DNA of 64,000 bases from Rhodanobacter sp. ANJX3 (GCF_014200755.1 NZ_JACHCM010000003.1:558001-622000), one strand, 5' to 3'; shown: positions 35,918 through 44,870, counted from the stretch's first letter. The notes: generated by a model from the sequence alone, not told the origin. Made by a program: numbers and translations.

Positions 35918-36658
35918 CTAAGCGTCGATAGGCAGCACGGCGATCGGACGCTTGGTCACAGGCGACATGATCGCGGTGTAGGTCGTGTCCTCGCGCTGGA
36001 GCGGCAGCGCCAGCAGCGTCTGCGAAGGTTCCGACGCCTGCAAACGACGAAGATAAGCCCGTTGGGAATCCGTGGCGTTCTTGAGCGATGCCAAGGGCCT
36101 GGCATGTTTCATCACCGCATCGATTGCCTGATCGTAAGTCACATAATATTGGGGCAGCCGATCGATATCCTTGCCGGTCTGCATGACCTTGAGTGCAAAA
36201 TCGCCGAGCGATACGTCTTTTGGCGTGAGCGCGCCCACCAGCACGGGACCGTTCAACGAACGCTTGCGGAACTCGGGCCTGTCGCCCTTGGCCAGATCCG
36301 CATCGCTGAGCTGCTGGGCCGAGACCATCACCAGTCTATCCACTTCGGCGACGATGAATACCGGCCGTGCATCGGTAATCACGTGCACGCCGTAGCTCAA
36401 GGCGGCGATCTGCAGTATGCCGATGACGGTGAGATCCAGCCGCAACAGTTTGCGCGCCTTATGACGATTCACCACCAGCAAGGTCAAGAGTGGCCCGATG
36501 CAGATGTCGACGCCCAGCAGCAGCAAGATCAGCCGGTTCGCCCCCGCCGCGGAAAAATACGGCGAAGGGAACCAGATGAAGTAGAGCCAGGCCAGCATCA
36601 ACACCGTCAACACGATGCTTATCGACAGATGAACGGCAGCGGCTTTCCAGCGATTCAT
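35918..36658 (-). CDS. TfpX/TfpZ-like type IV pilin accessory protein
   Basis: 246 residues from ATG 36658 (MNRWKAAAVHLSISIVLTVL); an upstream extension to 36754 is open but lacks family similarity. The N-terminus has two or three membrane helices with the family pattern WLYFIWFPSPYFSAAGANRLILLLLGVDICIGPLLTLLVV, then a helix around GILQIAALSYGVHVI. The C-terminal half is soluble (RPVFIVAEVDRLVMV). TfpX/TfpZ proteins assist assembly or modification of particular type IV pilins and usually sit next to the pilin gene. No pilin gene is adjacent here. Assignment is by recalled pattern, fairly confident. Confidence 0.75.
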   Translation of the reverse strand: MNRWKAAAVHLSISIVLTVLMLAWLYFIWFPSPYFSAAGANRLILLLLGVDICIGPLLTLLVVNRHKARKLLRLDLTVIGILQIAALSYGVHVITDARPVFIVAEVDRLVMVSAQQLSDADLAKGDRPEFRKRSLNGPVLVGALTPKDVSLGDFALKVMQTGKDIDRLPQYYVTYDQAIDAVMKHARPLASLKNATDSQRAYLRRLQASEPSQTLLALPLQREDTTYTAIMSPVTKRPIAVLPIDA

Positions 36659-36752
36659 AGGGCGAAAAGGACTCGAAGCGGGCGCACGAAATATACGACG
36701 CCTGATCAAGAATTGCTTGCACCTCATCCAGCTGAGCAGGCGGTTTGCCGAC

Positions 36753-36783
36753 AAAAAACGCCGGCGCGAAGCCGGCGTTTTCT
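36753..36783 (-). terminator. Terminator of the galactose operon
   Basis: A stem CGCCGGC-GCGAA-GCCGGCG is flanked by A6 and T4. Read on the minus strand it ends in a run of six T, and it lies about 30 bp after the permease stop codon. It marks the 3' end of the galactose cluster. Confidence 0.85.
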
Positions 36784-36810
36784 AACCGTTGGTGTAGGGC
36801 GGATAGAAGA

Positions 36811-38196
36811 TTACCGCCCAATCGCACGCAACGGCTTGCCGGCCATCAGCCTGGTTTCGATCTGTTCCAGCGTCACGCCTTTGGTCTCAGGCACGAGCCA
36901 AAAGGTGAGGCCGATGAAGATCACGTTGAGCGCGGCGTAGAGCCAGAACGTGTTGGCATTGCCGATGCCGTTGAGCAGGCTGAGGAAGGTCAGGCCGACG
37001 ATGTAGTTGCCGACCCAGTTGGTGAAAGTGGACGCGCCGATGCCAAAGTCGCGGCCTTTGAGCGGCTGCACTTCCGAGCATAGCGTCCAGATCAGCGGAC
37101 CCGCCGACATCGCGAAGCCGACAATAAAGAGCAGCAACATGCCCACGGTAAAGTACTGCTCGCCTTTGCCGTTGATGCCCATATGCATCATCGCGCCAAC
37201 CACGCCCAAGCCAAGCGCCATCACCACAAAACCCGCGTAGAGCATCGGCTTGCGCCCGAGACGATCGACAAAGCCGATCGCAATGAAAGTAGCCAGCACG
37301 TTGGTGAGACCGACGATGGCGGTAAACCACAGCTGCGCGTGGGTGTCGTAGCCCATCGTCTGGAAGATCTTCGGCGCGTAGTACATCACCACGTTCATGC
37401 CGGTGAACTGCTGCATCAGCTGCAGCAGTACGCCCAAGCCGACCGAGCGACGAAAATTCTTGTTCTGCTGAAACAGATGCCAGCCGAGCTGTGGCTGCTT
37501 CAACTGTTCTTCGATGTCGGCGATCTCGTGCTCGACGATACCGTCGTCACCGCGCAGACGCTTGAGCACCTTGATCGCGTCGGGTTTGCGACCGCGCATC
37601 ATCAGCCAACGCGGGCTATCGGGCAGAAAGAACACGCCGAACAGAAACAGCACGCCTGGGATGGCAATGATGCCAAGCATCCAGCGCCAAGCGCCTGCGG
37701 CGCTGAAAGCCAGATCGGAAAGGAACGCCACCAGAATACCGGTGGTGATCATCAGCTGATAAAGCGAAATCATCGAACCGCGAATTTTCTCCGGCGCCAC
37801 TTCCGCCAGATACAGCGGCGCCGTAAAGGTTGCTATACCGATCGCCAGGCCGAGCACGATGCGCGCCAGAATCAAGGTGATCGGCGACCAGGCGAACGCG
37901 CACAGCAGCGAGCCGAGGACGAACAACACCGCGCCGGCGATAAGCGATTTTTTTCGGCCAAGTGCCGAGGACATCCACGCGGCACCGAGCGCGCCGATGG
38001 CCGCACCGAGCATCATGGCGCTGACGATCCACTCCACGGTGTGGTCGTCGATATTGAAATCTTTCTGGATGAACTGGGTGGCGCCGGAAATCACGCCGAT
38101 ATCCAGACCGAACATCAGGCCGGCCAGCGCCGCCAGGATGCAGGTAAAAATAACCGTCGTTCGGGCGACGGCTTGCGGTGACTCAGAAGTGTTCAT
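36811..38196 (-). CDS. Sugar:proton symporter of the SP family (GalP/XylE-like)
   Basis: 461 residues from ATG 38196 (MNTSESPQAVARTTV), with AGGA upstream. Twelve membrane helices and the sugar-porter signatures are present: GLMFGLDIGVISGA in helix 1, the GRKK loop between helices 2 and 3, PLYLAEVAPEKIRGSM, the PDSPRWLM motif before the central loop, QQFTGMNVVMYYAPKIF in helix 7, and VPETKGVTLEQIE at the C-terminal end. As the last gene of the dgo-type cluster it is inferred to import D-galactose. Arabinose or glucose are possible alternatives. Confidence 0.88.
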   Translation of the reverse strand: MNTSESPQAVARTTVIFTCILAALAGLMFGLDIGVISGATQFIQKDFNIDDHTVEWIVSAMMLGAAIGALGAAWMSSALGRKKSLIAGAVLFVLGSLLCAFAWSPITLILARIVLGLAIGIATFTAPLYLAEVAPEKIRGSMISLYQLMITTGILVAFLSDLAFSAAGAWRWMLGIIAIPGVLFLFGVFFLPDSPRWLMMRGRKPDAIKVLKRLRGDDGIVEHEIADIEEQLKQPQLGWHLFQQNKNFRRSVGLGVLLQLMQQFTGMNVVMYYAPKIFQTMGYDTHAQLWFTAIVGLTNVLATFIAIGFVDRLGRKPMLYAGFVVMALGLGVVGAMMHMGINGKGEQYFTVGMLLLFIVGFAMSAGPLIWTLCSEVQPLKGRDFGIGASTFTNWVGNYIVGLTFLSLLNGIGNANTFWLYAALNVIFIGLTFWLVPETKGVTLEQIETRLMAGKPLRAIGR

Positions 38197-38266
38197 GGTT
38201 TTATTCCTGAAGAGGAAAGCGGATGGGGACGCCGGATCGGATGACCGCAAAGCGCATCATCCGGCG

Positions 38267-39163
38267 TCATCCGTCACGATTCGGTGTACCGGCAAAGCGC
38301 GACTCGCGCAGGCCGGTCATGCCGACGTCGACGGTGAAGAGGTAGCCGGCCTGAGGATCGGTGGCGAGTTGTTCGGCCGTGAGGTCTTCGCTGGCGCTGG
38401 TGACGAATAGCGTGTCGAGTTTTGCGCCGCCAAACGCCGGCTTGGTCGTCTGCGCGGCCGGCAGCGCGATGATGCGATCCTCGCTGCCGTCGGCCAGGTA
38501 ACGCACCACCCGGCCCATGCCCCATTGCGCGTTCCACAGCGCGCCCTCGGCATCGACCGTGGAGCCGTCGGGCACGCCGCTCATACCGGTGAGGTCGACG
38601 AACAGGCGTGGCTCGCCCAGCGTGTCGCCGTAATCGCAACAGTAGATCTTGCGCGTCGGCGAATCGCAGAAATACATGCGATCGCCGGCCGGGCTGAAGG
38701 CGATGCTGTTGCTGATCGCCACGTCGGGCAGCGGCAGCCGCTGCAGGCTCAGATCGCGGTTGAGCCGATAGAAGCCGCCCACGGCCTGCTTGTCGCCCTG
38801 CGCCGGCTCGTGCAGCGTGCCGAACACGAAGCGACCCTGCCGATCGCAGACGCCGTCGTTGCTGCGCGTCGGCAGTTCTTTTTCCACCGCGTGCAGCTCA
38901 ATCAGTTCACGCGTGTCGGGATGGAAGAAAGCCAGCCGCGAGGCCAGCGCCAGCAGCAGCCAGCCATCGGCTTCGCACAACGCGAACGAGGCGAGCCGCT
39001 CGGGCATGTCCCAGTGCAGCACGCGGCCATCGTCAGGATGCAAACGCCACAGCTTGCGCCCGCCGATATCGGTCCACCACAGCGTCTGCAGGCGGTCGTC
39101 CCACAGCACGCCTTCGCCCAGCTCGTGCGGCACGGCGTGTGCAACGGTCGGCGCTGCGCTCAT
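38267..39163 (-). CDS. SMP-30/gluconolactonase-type sugar lactonase
   Basis: 298 residues from ATG 39163, overlapping the dehydrogenase stop as ATGA. The six-bladed beta-propeller lactonase pattern is clear: HELGEGVLWDDRLQTLWWTDI with the metal-binding Glu, RSNDGVCDRQGRFVFGTL, SNSIAFSPAGDRMYFCDS, and VPDGSTVDAEGALWNAQWG. These supply the divalent-metal ligands. It would hydrolyse the galactono-lactone formed by the neighbouring dehydrogenase to D-galactonate. Close relatives act on arabino- or gluconolactone, so sugar specificity is taken from the operon. Confidence 0.87.
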   Translation of the reverse strand: MSAAPTVAHAVPHELGEGVLWDDRLQTLWWTDIGGRKLWRLHPDDGRVLHWDMPERLASFALCEADGWLLLALASRLAFFHPDTRELIELHAVEKELPTRSNDGVCDRQGRFVFGTLHEPAQGDKQAVGGFYRLNRDLSLQRLPLPDVAISNSIAFSPAGDRMYFCDSPTRKIYCCDYGDTLGEPRLFVDLTGMSGVPDGSTVDAEGALWNAQWGMGRVVRYLADGSEDRIIALPAAQTTKPAFGGAKLDTLFVTSASEDLTAEQLATDPQAGYLFTVDVGMTGLRESRFAGTPNRDG

Positions 39164-39927
39164 ACCCAACCTCCATCGACAATGAAATCCTGGCCGGTGC
39201 ACATACGGCTGTCGTCGGCCGCGAGAAACAGCGCCGCGCGCGCCACATCGGAAGGCTCCAGATGTCCGGACAGGCACTGGCCGCGCTTGATCGAGGCTTC
39301 GCCCTCGGCATCGAGCCACAGCGTGCGCTGCTTCTCGGTGATAACCCAGCCGGGCACCAGGCAGTTGATGCGGATGTGCTGCGCGCCGAGCTCACGCGCC
39401 ATGCCGTTGACGAAACCGCGCACCGCGGCCTTGGCCATCGCATACAGCGGGAAGGCGCCATTTTTCCTGATCCAGCTGATGGAACCCATGCAGATGATCG
39501 AGCCACCGCCCAGCCGTTGCATATCCGCCATCACCGCCTTGGTGACAAAGACCTGGTGGCGCAGATTGACGGCAATATTGCGCTCGAAGAACGCCTCATC
39601 CACGTCGTCCAGGGCATGGCGGCCGTCATTCGCCGCATTGTTGATGAGCACCGAGAACGGACCCACCGCGCTACGCAAGGTGTCGATGCTCCGTGCCAGC
39701 GCATCGAGGTCGGTGATATCGCCATGCTGGTACGTCGGCGTGTGCGCCACGTCTGCGAGCGACTCGATCAGCGCGGCTGCCGATGCATCGTCGATATCGA
39801 TGAAGCCGACGCGCGCACCCTGCCGCGCGAAGTGTTCTACCAACGAGGCGCCGATGCCGCTGGCGCCGCCGGTAATGAGCACGCTGCGATCGACAAGGCT
39901 GGGGTAATTGGCAAAACGTGCCGTCAT
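39160..39927 (-). CDS. SDR-family sugar 1-dehydrogenase (probable D-galactose dehydrogenase)
   Basis: 255 residues. Classical SDR features: the cofactor loop LITGGASGIGASL, the acidic residue in GFIDIDD that favours NAD, NNAAN, the catalytic S149 in MGSISW, and Y162/K166 in YAMAK, with IRINCLVPGWV following. It would oxidise D-galactose (or L-arabinose) at C1 to the lactone. It couples to the lactonase through a four-base overlap and follows dgoD after 46 bp. The role depends on the complete galactonate pathway next to it. Confidence 0.82.
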   Translation of the reverse strand: MTARFANYPSLVDRSVLITGGASGIGASLVEHFARQGARVGFIDIDDASAAALIESLADVAHTPTYQHGDITDLDALARSIDTLRSAVGPFSVLINNAANDGRHALDDVDEAFFERNIAVNLRHQVFVTKAVMADMQRLGGGSIICMGSISWIRKNGAFPLYAMAKAAVRGFVNGMARELGAQHIRINCLVPGWVITEKQRTLWLDAEGEASIKRGQCLSGHLEPSDVARAALFLAADDSRMCTGQDFIVDGGWV

Positions 39928-39973
39928 GATGGGTTTTCCATAAAACGAAGAGGGCGTAAGGCGCAGGCGATGC

Positions 39974-41122
39974 TTACCACTCCGCGACGCTACCGTCGGC
40001 GTGCCGCCAGATCGGGTTGCGCCAGCGATGGCCGACCGCCGCGCGCTCGATCACATAGGCCTCGTTGACCTCGATACCGAGGCCGGGGCCACCGGGAATG
40101 GTGACGTAGCCGTTCTCGTAGGCGAACACGCTGCGATCGGCCACGTAGTCGAGCAGATCGTTGGCGGCGTTGTAGTGGATGCCGAGGCTCTGTTCTTGGA
40201 TAAAGGCGTTGTGACAGACGGCGTCGAGCTGCAGGTTCGCCGCCAGCGCGATCGGGCCGAGCGGACAATGCAACGCCAGCGCCACGTCGTAGGCTTCGGC
40301 CATCGCGGCGATCTTGCGCGTTTCGGTGATGCCGCCGGCATGCGAGGGGTCGGGCTGGATGATGTCGACGCCACCGCGATCCAGCACGCGCTTGAAATCC
40401 CAGCGCGAATACAGCCGTTCGCCGAGCGCGATCGGCGCTGGCGAAATAGCGGCCAGCTCGGGGATGCATTCGAGGTATTCCGACAGCACCGGCTCCTCGA
40501 TAAACATCAGCTTGTACGGCGCCAGCTCGCGCATGAGCACTTTGGCCATCGGCTTGTGCACGCGGCCGTGGAAGTCGACGCCCAGGCCGATGTTCGGGCC
40601 CACCGCATCGCGCACCGCCTGGACGTTGGCCAGCACCTTGTCGACCTTGTCGTGCGAGTCGATGTACTGCATTTCCTCGGTGCCATTCATCTTGACCGCG
40701 GTGAACCCCCGGCCTACCGCATCACTGGCCGCGCGCGCGGTGTCGGCCGGACGATCACCGCCGATCCACGAATACACGCGGATGCGATCGCGTACCGGAC
40801 CACCCAGCAAGGTATGCACCGGCACACCGAGATGCTTGCCCTTGATGTCCCACAGTGCCTGGTCGATGCCGGCGATCGCGCTCATCAGAATCGGACCGCC
40901 GCGATAAAAACCGCCGCGATACATCACGCTCCACAGATCCTCGATGCGGCCGGGGTCCTTGCCGATCAGGTAATCGGACAGCTCTTCCACGGCGGCGGCG
41001 ACCGTTTGCGCGCGCCCTTCCACCACCGGCTCGCCCCAGCCGACGATGCCACTGTCCGTTTCGATTTTCAGAAACAGCCAGCGCGGCGGCACGAGATACG
41101 TTTTCAGGCCGGTGATTTTCAT
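39974..41122 (-). CDS. dgoD: D-galactonate dehydratase
   Basis: 382 residues from ATG 41122, overlapping the dgoA stop as ATGA. An enolase-superfamily (mandelate racemase) protein: capping domain [20 protein letters not shown], then the barrel with GFTAVKMNG, the metal-ligand Asp in [16 protein letters not shown], the GER motif ([13 protein letters not shown]), [13 protein letters not shown], and the catalytic histidine region [14 protein letters not shown]. This matches DgoD, which converts D-galactonate to 2-dehydro-3-deoxygalactonate using magnesium. Confidence 0.9.
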   Translation of the reverse strand: MKITGLKTYLVPPRWLFLKIETDSGIVGWGEPVVEGRAQTVAAAVEELSDYLIGKDPGRIEDLWSVMYRGGFYRGGPILMSAIAGIDQALWDIKGKHLGVPVHTLLGGPVRDRIRVYSWIGGDRPADTARAASDAVGRGFTAVKMNGTEEMQYIDSHDKVDKVLANVQAVRDAVGPNIGLGVDFHGRVHKPMAKVLMRELAPYKLMFIEEPVLSEYLECIPELAAISPAPIALGERLYSRWDFKRVLDRGGVDIIQPDPSHAGGITETRKIAAMAEAYDVALALHCPLGPIALAANLQLDAVCHNAFIQEQSLGIHYNAANDLLDYVADRSVFAYENGYVTIPGGPGLGIEVNEAYVIERAAVGHRWRNPIWRHADGSVAEW

Positions 41123-41751
41123 GCCGCGTACGTCTTCGCCTCGGCCCATGCCTGGGCGAACTTCTTCGCGCGCTCACCGGTTTCCGCCGCGCTGCGACCG
41201 GGCGCATACAGCGCCGAGCCGATGCCGAAGCCGCGTACGCCGGCGGCCACGTATGGCCCCATGTTTTCCGGCGTGATGCCGCCGACAGGCAGCAAGGCCA
41301 GATCCTTCGGCAGCACCGCACGCCAGGCCTTCACCACGGCGGGGCTGATGTGCTCGGCGGCAAAGATTTTCAGCGCGTCGGCACCGGCATGGATGGCGGC
41401 AAACGCTTCTGTCGGCGTGGCGATACCGGGAATGCAGAACAGGCCGTGACGCTTGGCTTCGGCAATCACCTCCACATCGCCATGCGGCATCACGATGAGC
41501 TGGCCGCCGGCGGCCACCACCTGGCCCACCTGCGCCTTGCTCAAGACGGTGCCTGCACCGACCAGCGCGCGATGGCCAAAGGCCTCAGCCATCAATCCGA
41601 TGCTGCGCATCGGGTCGGGGGAATTGAGCGGCACCTCGAGGATGCGAAAGCCCGCATCGAGCACGGCATTGCCGACGTCGACAGCCTCGTCCGGGGTGAG
41701 GCCGCGCAGTATCGCCACCAGCGGCAGCGGTTCGAACCAGGGATCGATCAT
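41119..41751 (-). CDS. dgoA: 2-dehydro-3-deoxy-6-phosphogalactonate aldolase
   Basis: 210 residues from ATG 41751 ([20 protein letters not shown]), overlapping the dgoK stop as ATGA. A class I aldolase of the KDPG/KDPGal type: AILRG at the N-terminus, [18 protein letters not shown], a [10 protein letters not shown] loop, and the Schiff-base lysine in ALKIFAAEH, with [12 protein letters not shown] at the phosphate site. It cleaves KDPGal to pyruvate and glyceraldehyde 3-phosphate. EVPLNSP rather than EVTLRTP is the galactonate-type variant. Confidence 0.9.
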   Translation of the reverse strand: MIDPWFEPLPLVAILRGLTPDEAVDVGNAVLDAGFRILEVPLNSPDPMRSIGLMAEAFGHRALVGAGTVLSKAQVGQVVAAGGQLIVMPHGDVEVIAEAKRHGLFCIPGIATPTEAFAAIHAGADALKIFAAEHISPAVVKAWRAVLPKDLALLPVGGITPENMGPYVAAGVRGFGIGSALYAPGRSAAETGERAKKFAQAWAEAKTYAA

Positions 41752-42677
41752 CGGGAAACTCCTGCAGAAGAATGAGACGTAGTGGCTCCCGGCAGACCCG
41801 CCGCGCGTGCCAGCCACCAAAGCCCGGCGGCAGCGGTATCGTCGACGGCGGGAGCCAGCGCGATGGAACATTCGGCCGCGGCCAGGCGGTAGCGCGCGCA
41901 CAGCGCCGCGTCACCGATCAACCACAGCGGCTGGTCGGTGGGCATGCGCCGGTCGGCTCGCATCGAGCGAAACTCCTCTCCGATCAGCAGGCCGGAGAGA
42001 TAGTCGGGAATGGAGGCCGGTTGCAGATCGCCGTCGAGCATGCGTGCGCGCGTGGCAAATAGACGGCTCAAGACACCGGCGGCACCGCTATCGCGCGCCT
42101 GCCGCACGCCGTCGAGAAAAGCGTCGCCGTCATCGAACACGGCTCCGGCATCGACACCGGCCGCAAGAATGGAATGCTGACGCAATAATGCAAACAGCTC
42201 GCCGGTCATCAGCGTGCAGAAATCGACCACCCTGCCCTGGCGCAGCGATACCCACTTGCTGTGGGTGCCGGGCAGCAGCACCGTGGCGTCGGCGGCGGTC
42301 GGATGAAGCGCCATCAGGCCCACAATCTGGGTTTCCTCACCGCGCATCACGTCCGGTCCGCGCGGATTGCGCAGGCCCGGCACAATCGTCAGGCCGTCGG
42401 CGGTCTCCAGCGCGCCGGCCAGGTCGTCCCCGCCGGCGGGCAGATCAAGATAGGCGACCTCGCGCCAACCGCTGCGGCTGCCGATCATGCCGGACGCAAT
42501 GCGGGTCAGCGCCGGCCAGCCCTGGGTTACGGCCTCGAGCGCCCCGGCAAAGCCGCTGTCCGGCAGCTGCCGGATACCCCAGGGCTGTCGGCGCGTCTCC
42601 AAGACCGTGCCGTCGGCATCCATCCGTATGGCGCGCAGGCTCGACGTGCCCCAGTCCAATGCGATCAACCCGCTCAT
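41748..42677 (-). CDS. dgoK: 2-dehydro-3-deoxygalactonate kinase
   Basis: 309 residues. The ASKHA-type DgoK signature is present: LIALDWGTSSLRAIRMD at the N-terminus, ASGMIGSRSGW, MRGEETQIVGL, LLPGTHSKWVSL, and FCTLMTGELFALL. It phosphorylates 2-dehydro-3-deoxygalactonate with ATP to the 6-phosphate used by the aldolase. Both ends overlap neighbours by four bases (dgoR upstream, dgoA downstream), so stoichiometric translation is likely. Confidence 0.92.
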   Translation of the reverse strand: MSGLIALDWGTSSLRAIRMDADGTVLETRRQPWGIRQLPDSGFAGALEAVTQGWPALTRIASGMIGSRSGWREVAYLDLPAGGDDLAGALETADGLTIVPGLRNPRGPDVMRGEETQIVGLMALHPTAADATVLLPGTHSKWVSLRQGRVVDFCTLMTGELFALLRQHSILAAGVDAGAVFDDGDAFLDGVRQARDSGAAGVLSRLFATRARMLDGDLQPASIPDYLSGLLIGEEFRSMRADRRMPTDQPLWLIGDAALCARYRLAAAECSIALAPAVDDTAAAGLWWLARAAGLPGATTSHSSAGVSR

Positions 42678-43381
42678 GCCACTCCTCCCGTGTGTTGAAG
42701 ATGGCGCCGTGAATCGTCGACCATTTTCTGCATGGCCATGCGGGCTTGCGGGGCGCTGCGCTTGCGAATCGCGTCGTAGACGTTGAAATGGTGCGGCAGC
42801 GAATATTTGAAATCGTCCGACGCGCGCGCGGAGAGCAGAAAGAATCCGTGCAGCGCCGTGGCAATGACGTTGAAGAGCGAGCTCATCAGCTCATTATTCG
42901 CCGCGTTCAGTACGGCACTGTGAAATTCTGCGTCGGCTTTGGCCCATGCATCCCGATCGCCAGCCGCCGCCATGGCCTGATAGGCCGCGGCGATGGCGGC
43001 GAGCTGATCACGATCGCGCTTTTTGGCGGCGGCAGCGGCAGCGGCGGGCTCGATGATCTCGCGCATCTCGACCAGCTCGGCAATAAAGGCCTGGGTCGGC
43101 ATGGTGGCGAAGCGCCAGCCCAGCACGTCGGCATCGAGCTGATGCCAGAACCGTCGCTCGCGCACGCGCGCCCCGGTTTTCTGGCGGCTTTCGATCAGGC
43201 CTTTGGCGCCGATCACCTTCATCGCCTCACGCAGCGCGGAACGGCTGACAACGAGCTGGCCGGCCAGCAGCTCCTCGCTCGGCAGCGCGTCACCCGGCGC
43301 CAGCGAACCGCCTACGATCAACCGACCCAACTGGTCGACGACCTGCCGGTGAACGTTGGGTTGCGAAGCATCGGGAGGCAT
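42674..43381 (-). CDS. dgoR: GntR/FadR-family regulator of galactonate catabolism
   Basis: 235 residues from ATG 43381 (MPPDASQPNVHRQVVDQLGR); the open frame to 43555 is not conserved-looking. A winged HTH (LPSEELLAGQLVVSRSALREAMKVIGAKGLI) is followed by an all-helical FCD effector domain (VEMREIIEPAAA, ADAEFHSAVLNAANN, HHFNVYDAI). DgoR of enterics is a galactonate-responsive repressor, and this protein is first in the equivalent operon. The candidate operator TTGTACGACAA lies 20 bp upstream of its start. Confidence 0.87.
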   Translation of the reverse strand: MPPDASQPNVHRQVVDQLGRLIVGGSLAPGDALPSEELLAGQLVVSRSALREAMKVIGAKGLIESRQKTGARVRERRFWHQLDADVLGWRFATMPTQAFIAELVEMREIIEPAAAAAAAKKRDRDQLAAIAAAYQAMAAAGDRDAWAKADAEFHSAVLNAANNELMSSLFNVIATALHGFFLLSARASDDFKYSLPHHFNVYDAIRKRSAPQARMAMQKMVDDSRRHLQHTGGVA

Positions 43382-43400
43382 GGCGCTGGCTCGAATCCAT

Positions 43401-43411
43401 TTGTACGACAA
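43401..43411 (-). promoter_or_regulatory. Candidate GntR/FadR-type operator of the galactose operon
   Basis: TTGTACGACAA fits the FadR-subfamily half-site arrangement TNGT-N3-ACNA and lies just upstream of dgoR. Autoregulation of the operon by DgoR is the simplest reading. Confidence 0.55.
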
Positions 43412-43598
43412 TATAGTTTTAGCACAATCGACAGCCCAAAAGCTTGCGGCCGCGGCCATCGCCGTAAGACAAACCGCTCGGTGCGCGGGATGGATAAGCG
43501 CATCCCGGCCGACCGATGCGTCCACTTTTCCCCGCAGAATATTCCATCGCGGCATCCGCCGCTTGACAGCGAGCCCATGTAGGACGATGATCCAAATA

Positions 43599-43614
43599 AC
43601 AAGTTTAACTTTGT
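43599..43614 (+). promoter_or_regulatory. Candidate MarR operator
   Basis: ACAAGTTTAACTTTGT is an imperfect 16-bp palindrome (12 of 16 positions symmetric) in an AT-rich stretch about 30 bp upstream of the marR start. MarR proteins typically bind such sites overlapping their own promoter. Confidence 0.5.
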
Positions 43615-43642
43615 AGTTTTTCTTTTAATCCGAGGCAAACGC

Positions 43643-44095
43643 ATGGGCGATCCGCAGCACACGGACGAGGCCGCCAGCGCACTGGCGTTGGCCAGCGAGA
43701 TGCGCGTCGTGATCGGCCGCCTGAATCGGCGCCTGCGTGAACTGGCACACTCCAGCGATCTCACCGCCTCGCAAAAATCGGTGCTGCTGCATCTGGAACG
43801 CGAGGGCTCGGCGTCGATCACGGCGCTGGCGAAGGCCGACGGGGTGCGCCCGCAGTCGATGGGCGCCACGGTCTCGTCGCTGCAGGCCGCGGGCCTGATC
43901 GCCAGCGCACCGCATCCCACCGACGGCCGGCAAACGGTTCTTTCGCTGACCGCGAACTGCCGAAAATTGATGAAGGCCGGTCGCGCGGCACGGGAGGACT
44001 GGCTCTGCCGCGCCATCAGCAGCAAGCTCACCGCAAAGGAGCAGGTGAAGCTCGCTCAAGGCATCGCGTTGCTCAAAAGGTTGAGCGAGGAATAG
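43643..44095 (+). CDS. MarR-family transcriptional regulator
   Basis: 150 residues with CGAGG upstream of the ATG. The winged-helix core is visible: LTASQKSVLLHLEREGSASI, ALAKADGVRPQSMGATVSSL as the recognition helix region, then the wing AAGLIASAPHPTDGRQTVLSLT, which has the conserved Asp-x-Arg of MarR wings. Flanking helices would form the dimer. It is upstream of an isochorismatase-like gene, a small membrane protein and an MFS exporter, separated from them by a repeat element, and likely represses them in response to an aromatic or toxic ligand. Confidence 0.87.
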   Translation: MGDPQHTDEAASALALASEMRVVIGRLNRRLRELAHSSDLTASQKSVLLHLEREGSASITALAKADGVRPQSMGATVSSLQAAGLIASAPHPTDGRQTVLSLTANCRKLMKAGRAAREDWLCRAISSKLTAKEQVKLAQGIALLKRLSEE

Positions 44096-44120
44096 GCGCA
44101 CATCTTCGCGCGCCCTATAT

Positions 44121-44270
44121 ATCGGGCTGAGCGCAGCGACTGTGGAGGCAGGATGCCGTAACGAACATTTGCGAAGCGAATGGCCCGAAGGGCGGCGCGC
44201 AGGAGCGCGCCGTATACGCAACGTGTCTGGCCCGGCGGTGTTGGGCATCGCTTTGCTCAGCCCAGCTTAC
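44121..44270. repeat. Composite REP-like element, copy 2
   Basis: 150 bp colinear with the element at 34236. It starts with GGGCTGAGCGCAGCGA and ends with the complement of a REP palindrome (GTTGGGC...GCTCAGCCC). The core hairpins are retained: ATTTGC-GAA-GCGAAT at 44167-44181, and CGGCGCGC-AGGA-GCGCGCCG at 44193-44212. Compared with copy 1, a T-A pair in the second stem is replaced by G-C, so pairing is preserved by a double change. It separates marR from its presumed operon. Confidence 0.82.
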
Positions 44271-44307
44271 GCCACATTCGCCATACAAGACTTCCAAGGA
44301 GAACCCC

Positions 44308-44868
44308 ATGCCGCTCACCACGCTGGACAAGCACACCGCGCTGATCGTGATCGATCTGCAAAAAGGCATCGTCGGCCTGCCCACCGCTCATCCCATCGAC
44401 GACGTGATCGGCAACGCTGGCCGCCTGATCGAGGCCTTCCGCCGGCACGATCTGCCGGTGGTACTGGTCAACGTAACAGGCGTGTCGCCGGGCCGCGTCG
44501 AGCAGTCGCGGCTGCGCGGCGAGTTCCCTGCCGGCTGGGCCGATCTCATTCCGCAACTGAATCCGCAGCCGCAGGATCACCTGGTGACCAAACAGACCCG
44601 CAGCGCATTCACCGGCACGGACCTCGATGCCTACCTCAAGCAGCGGGGCGTCACGCAAGTCGTGGTGGTCGGCGTCGCGACCAGTTCCGGCGTCGAATCG
44701 ACGGCTCGGCATGCCTACGAAAATGGCTTCAACGTCACGCTGGCGGTCGATGCCATGACGGATATGAGCCTCGACCATCACACCCACAGCATCACGCAAA
44801 TTTTCCCGAGAATCGCGGAAACCGGCACCACCCAAGATGTCATCGATCGACTGGAGAGGAGCGCCTGA
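44308..44868 (+). CDS. Isochorismatase-family hydrolase without the catalytic cysteine
   Basis: 186 residues with an excellent AAGGAGA ribosome binding site. The fold signatures are LIVIDLQKGIV with the catalytic Asp, the lysine in LVTKQTRSAF, and VVVGVATSSGVESTARHA. The position that is Cys in nicotinamidase-type members is Gly here, as in true isochorismatases such as EntB and PhzD, which need no nucleophilic cysteine. So an ester or vinyl-ether hydrolase is more likely than an amidase. It forms a tight cluster with the next two genes. Substrate unknown. Confidence 0.82.
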   Translation: MPLTTLDKHTALIVIDLQKGIVGLPTAHPIDDVIGNAGRLIEAFRRHDLPVVLVNVTGVSPGRVEQSRLRGEFPAGWADLIPQLNPQPQDHLVTKQTRSAFTGTDLDAYLKQRGVTQVVVVGVATSSGVESTARHAYENGFNVTLAVDAMTDMSLDHHTHSITQIFPRIAETGTTQDVIDRLERSA

Positions 44869-44870
44869 TC

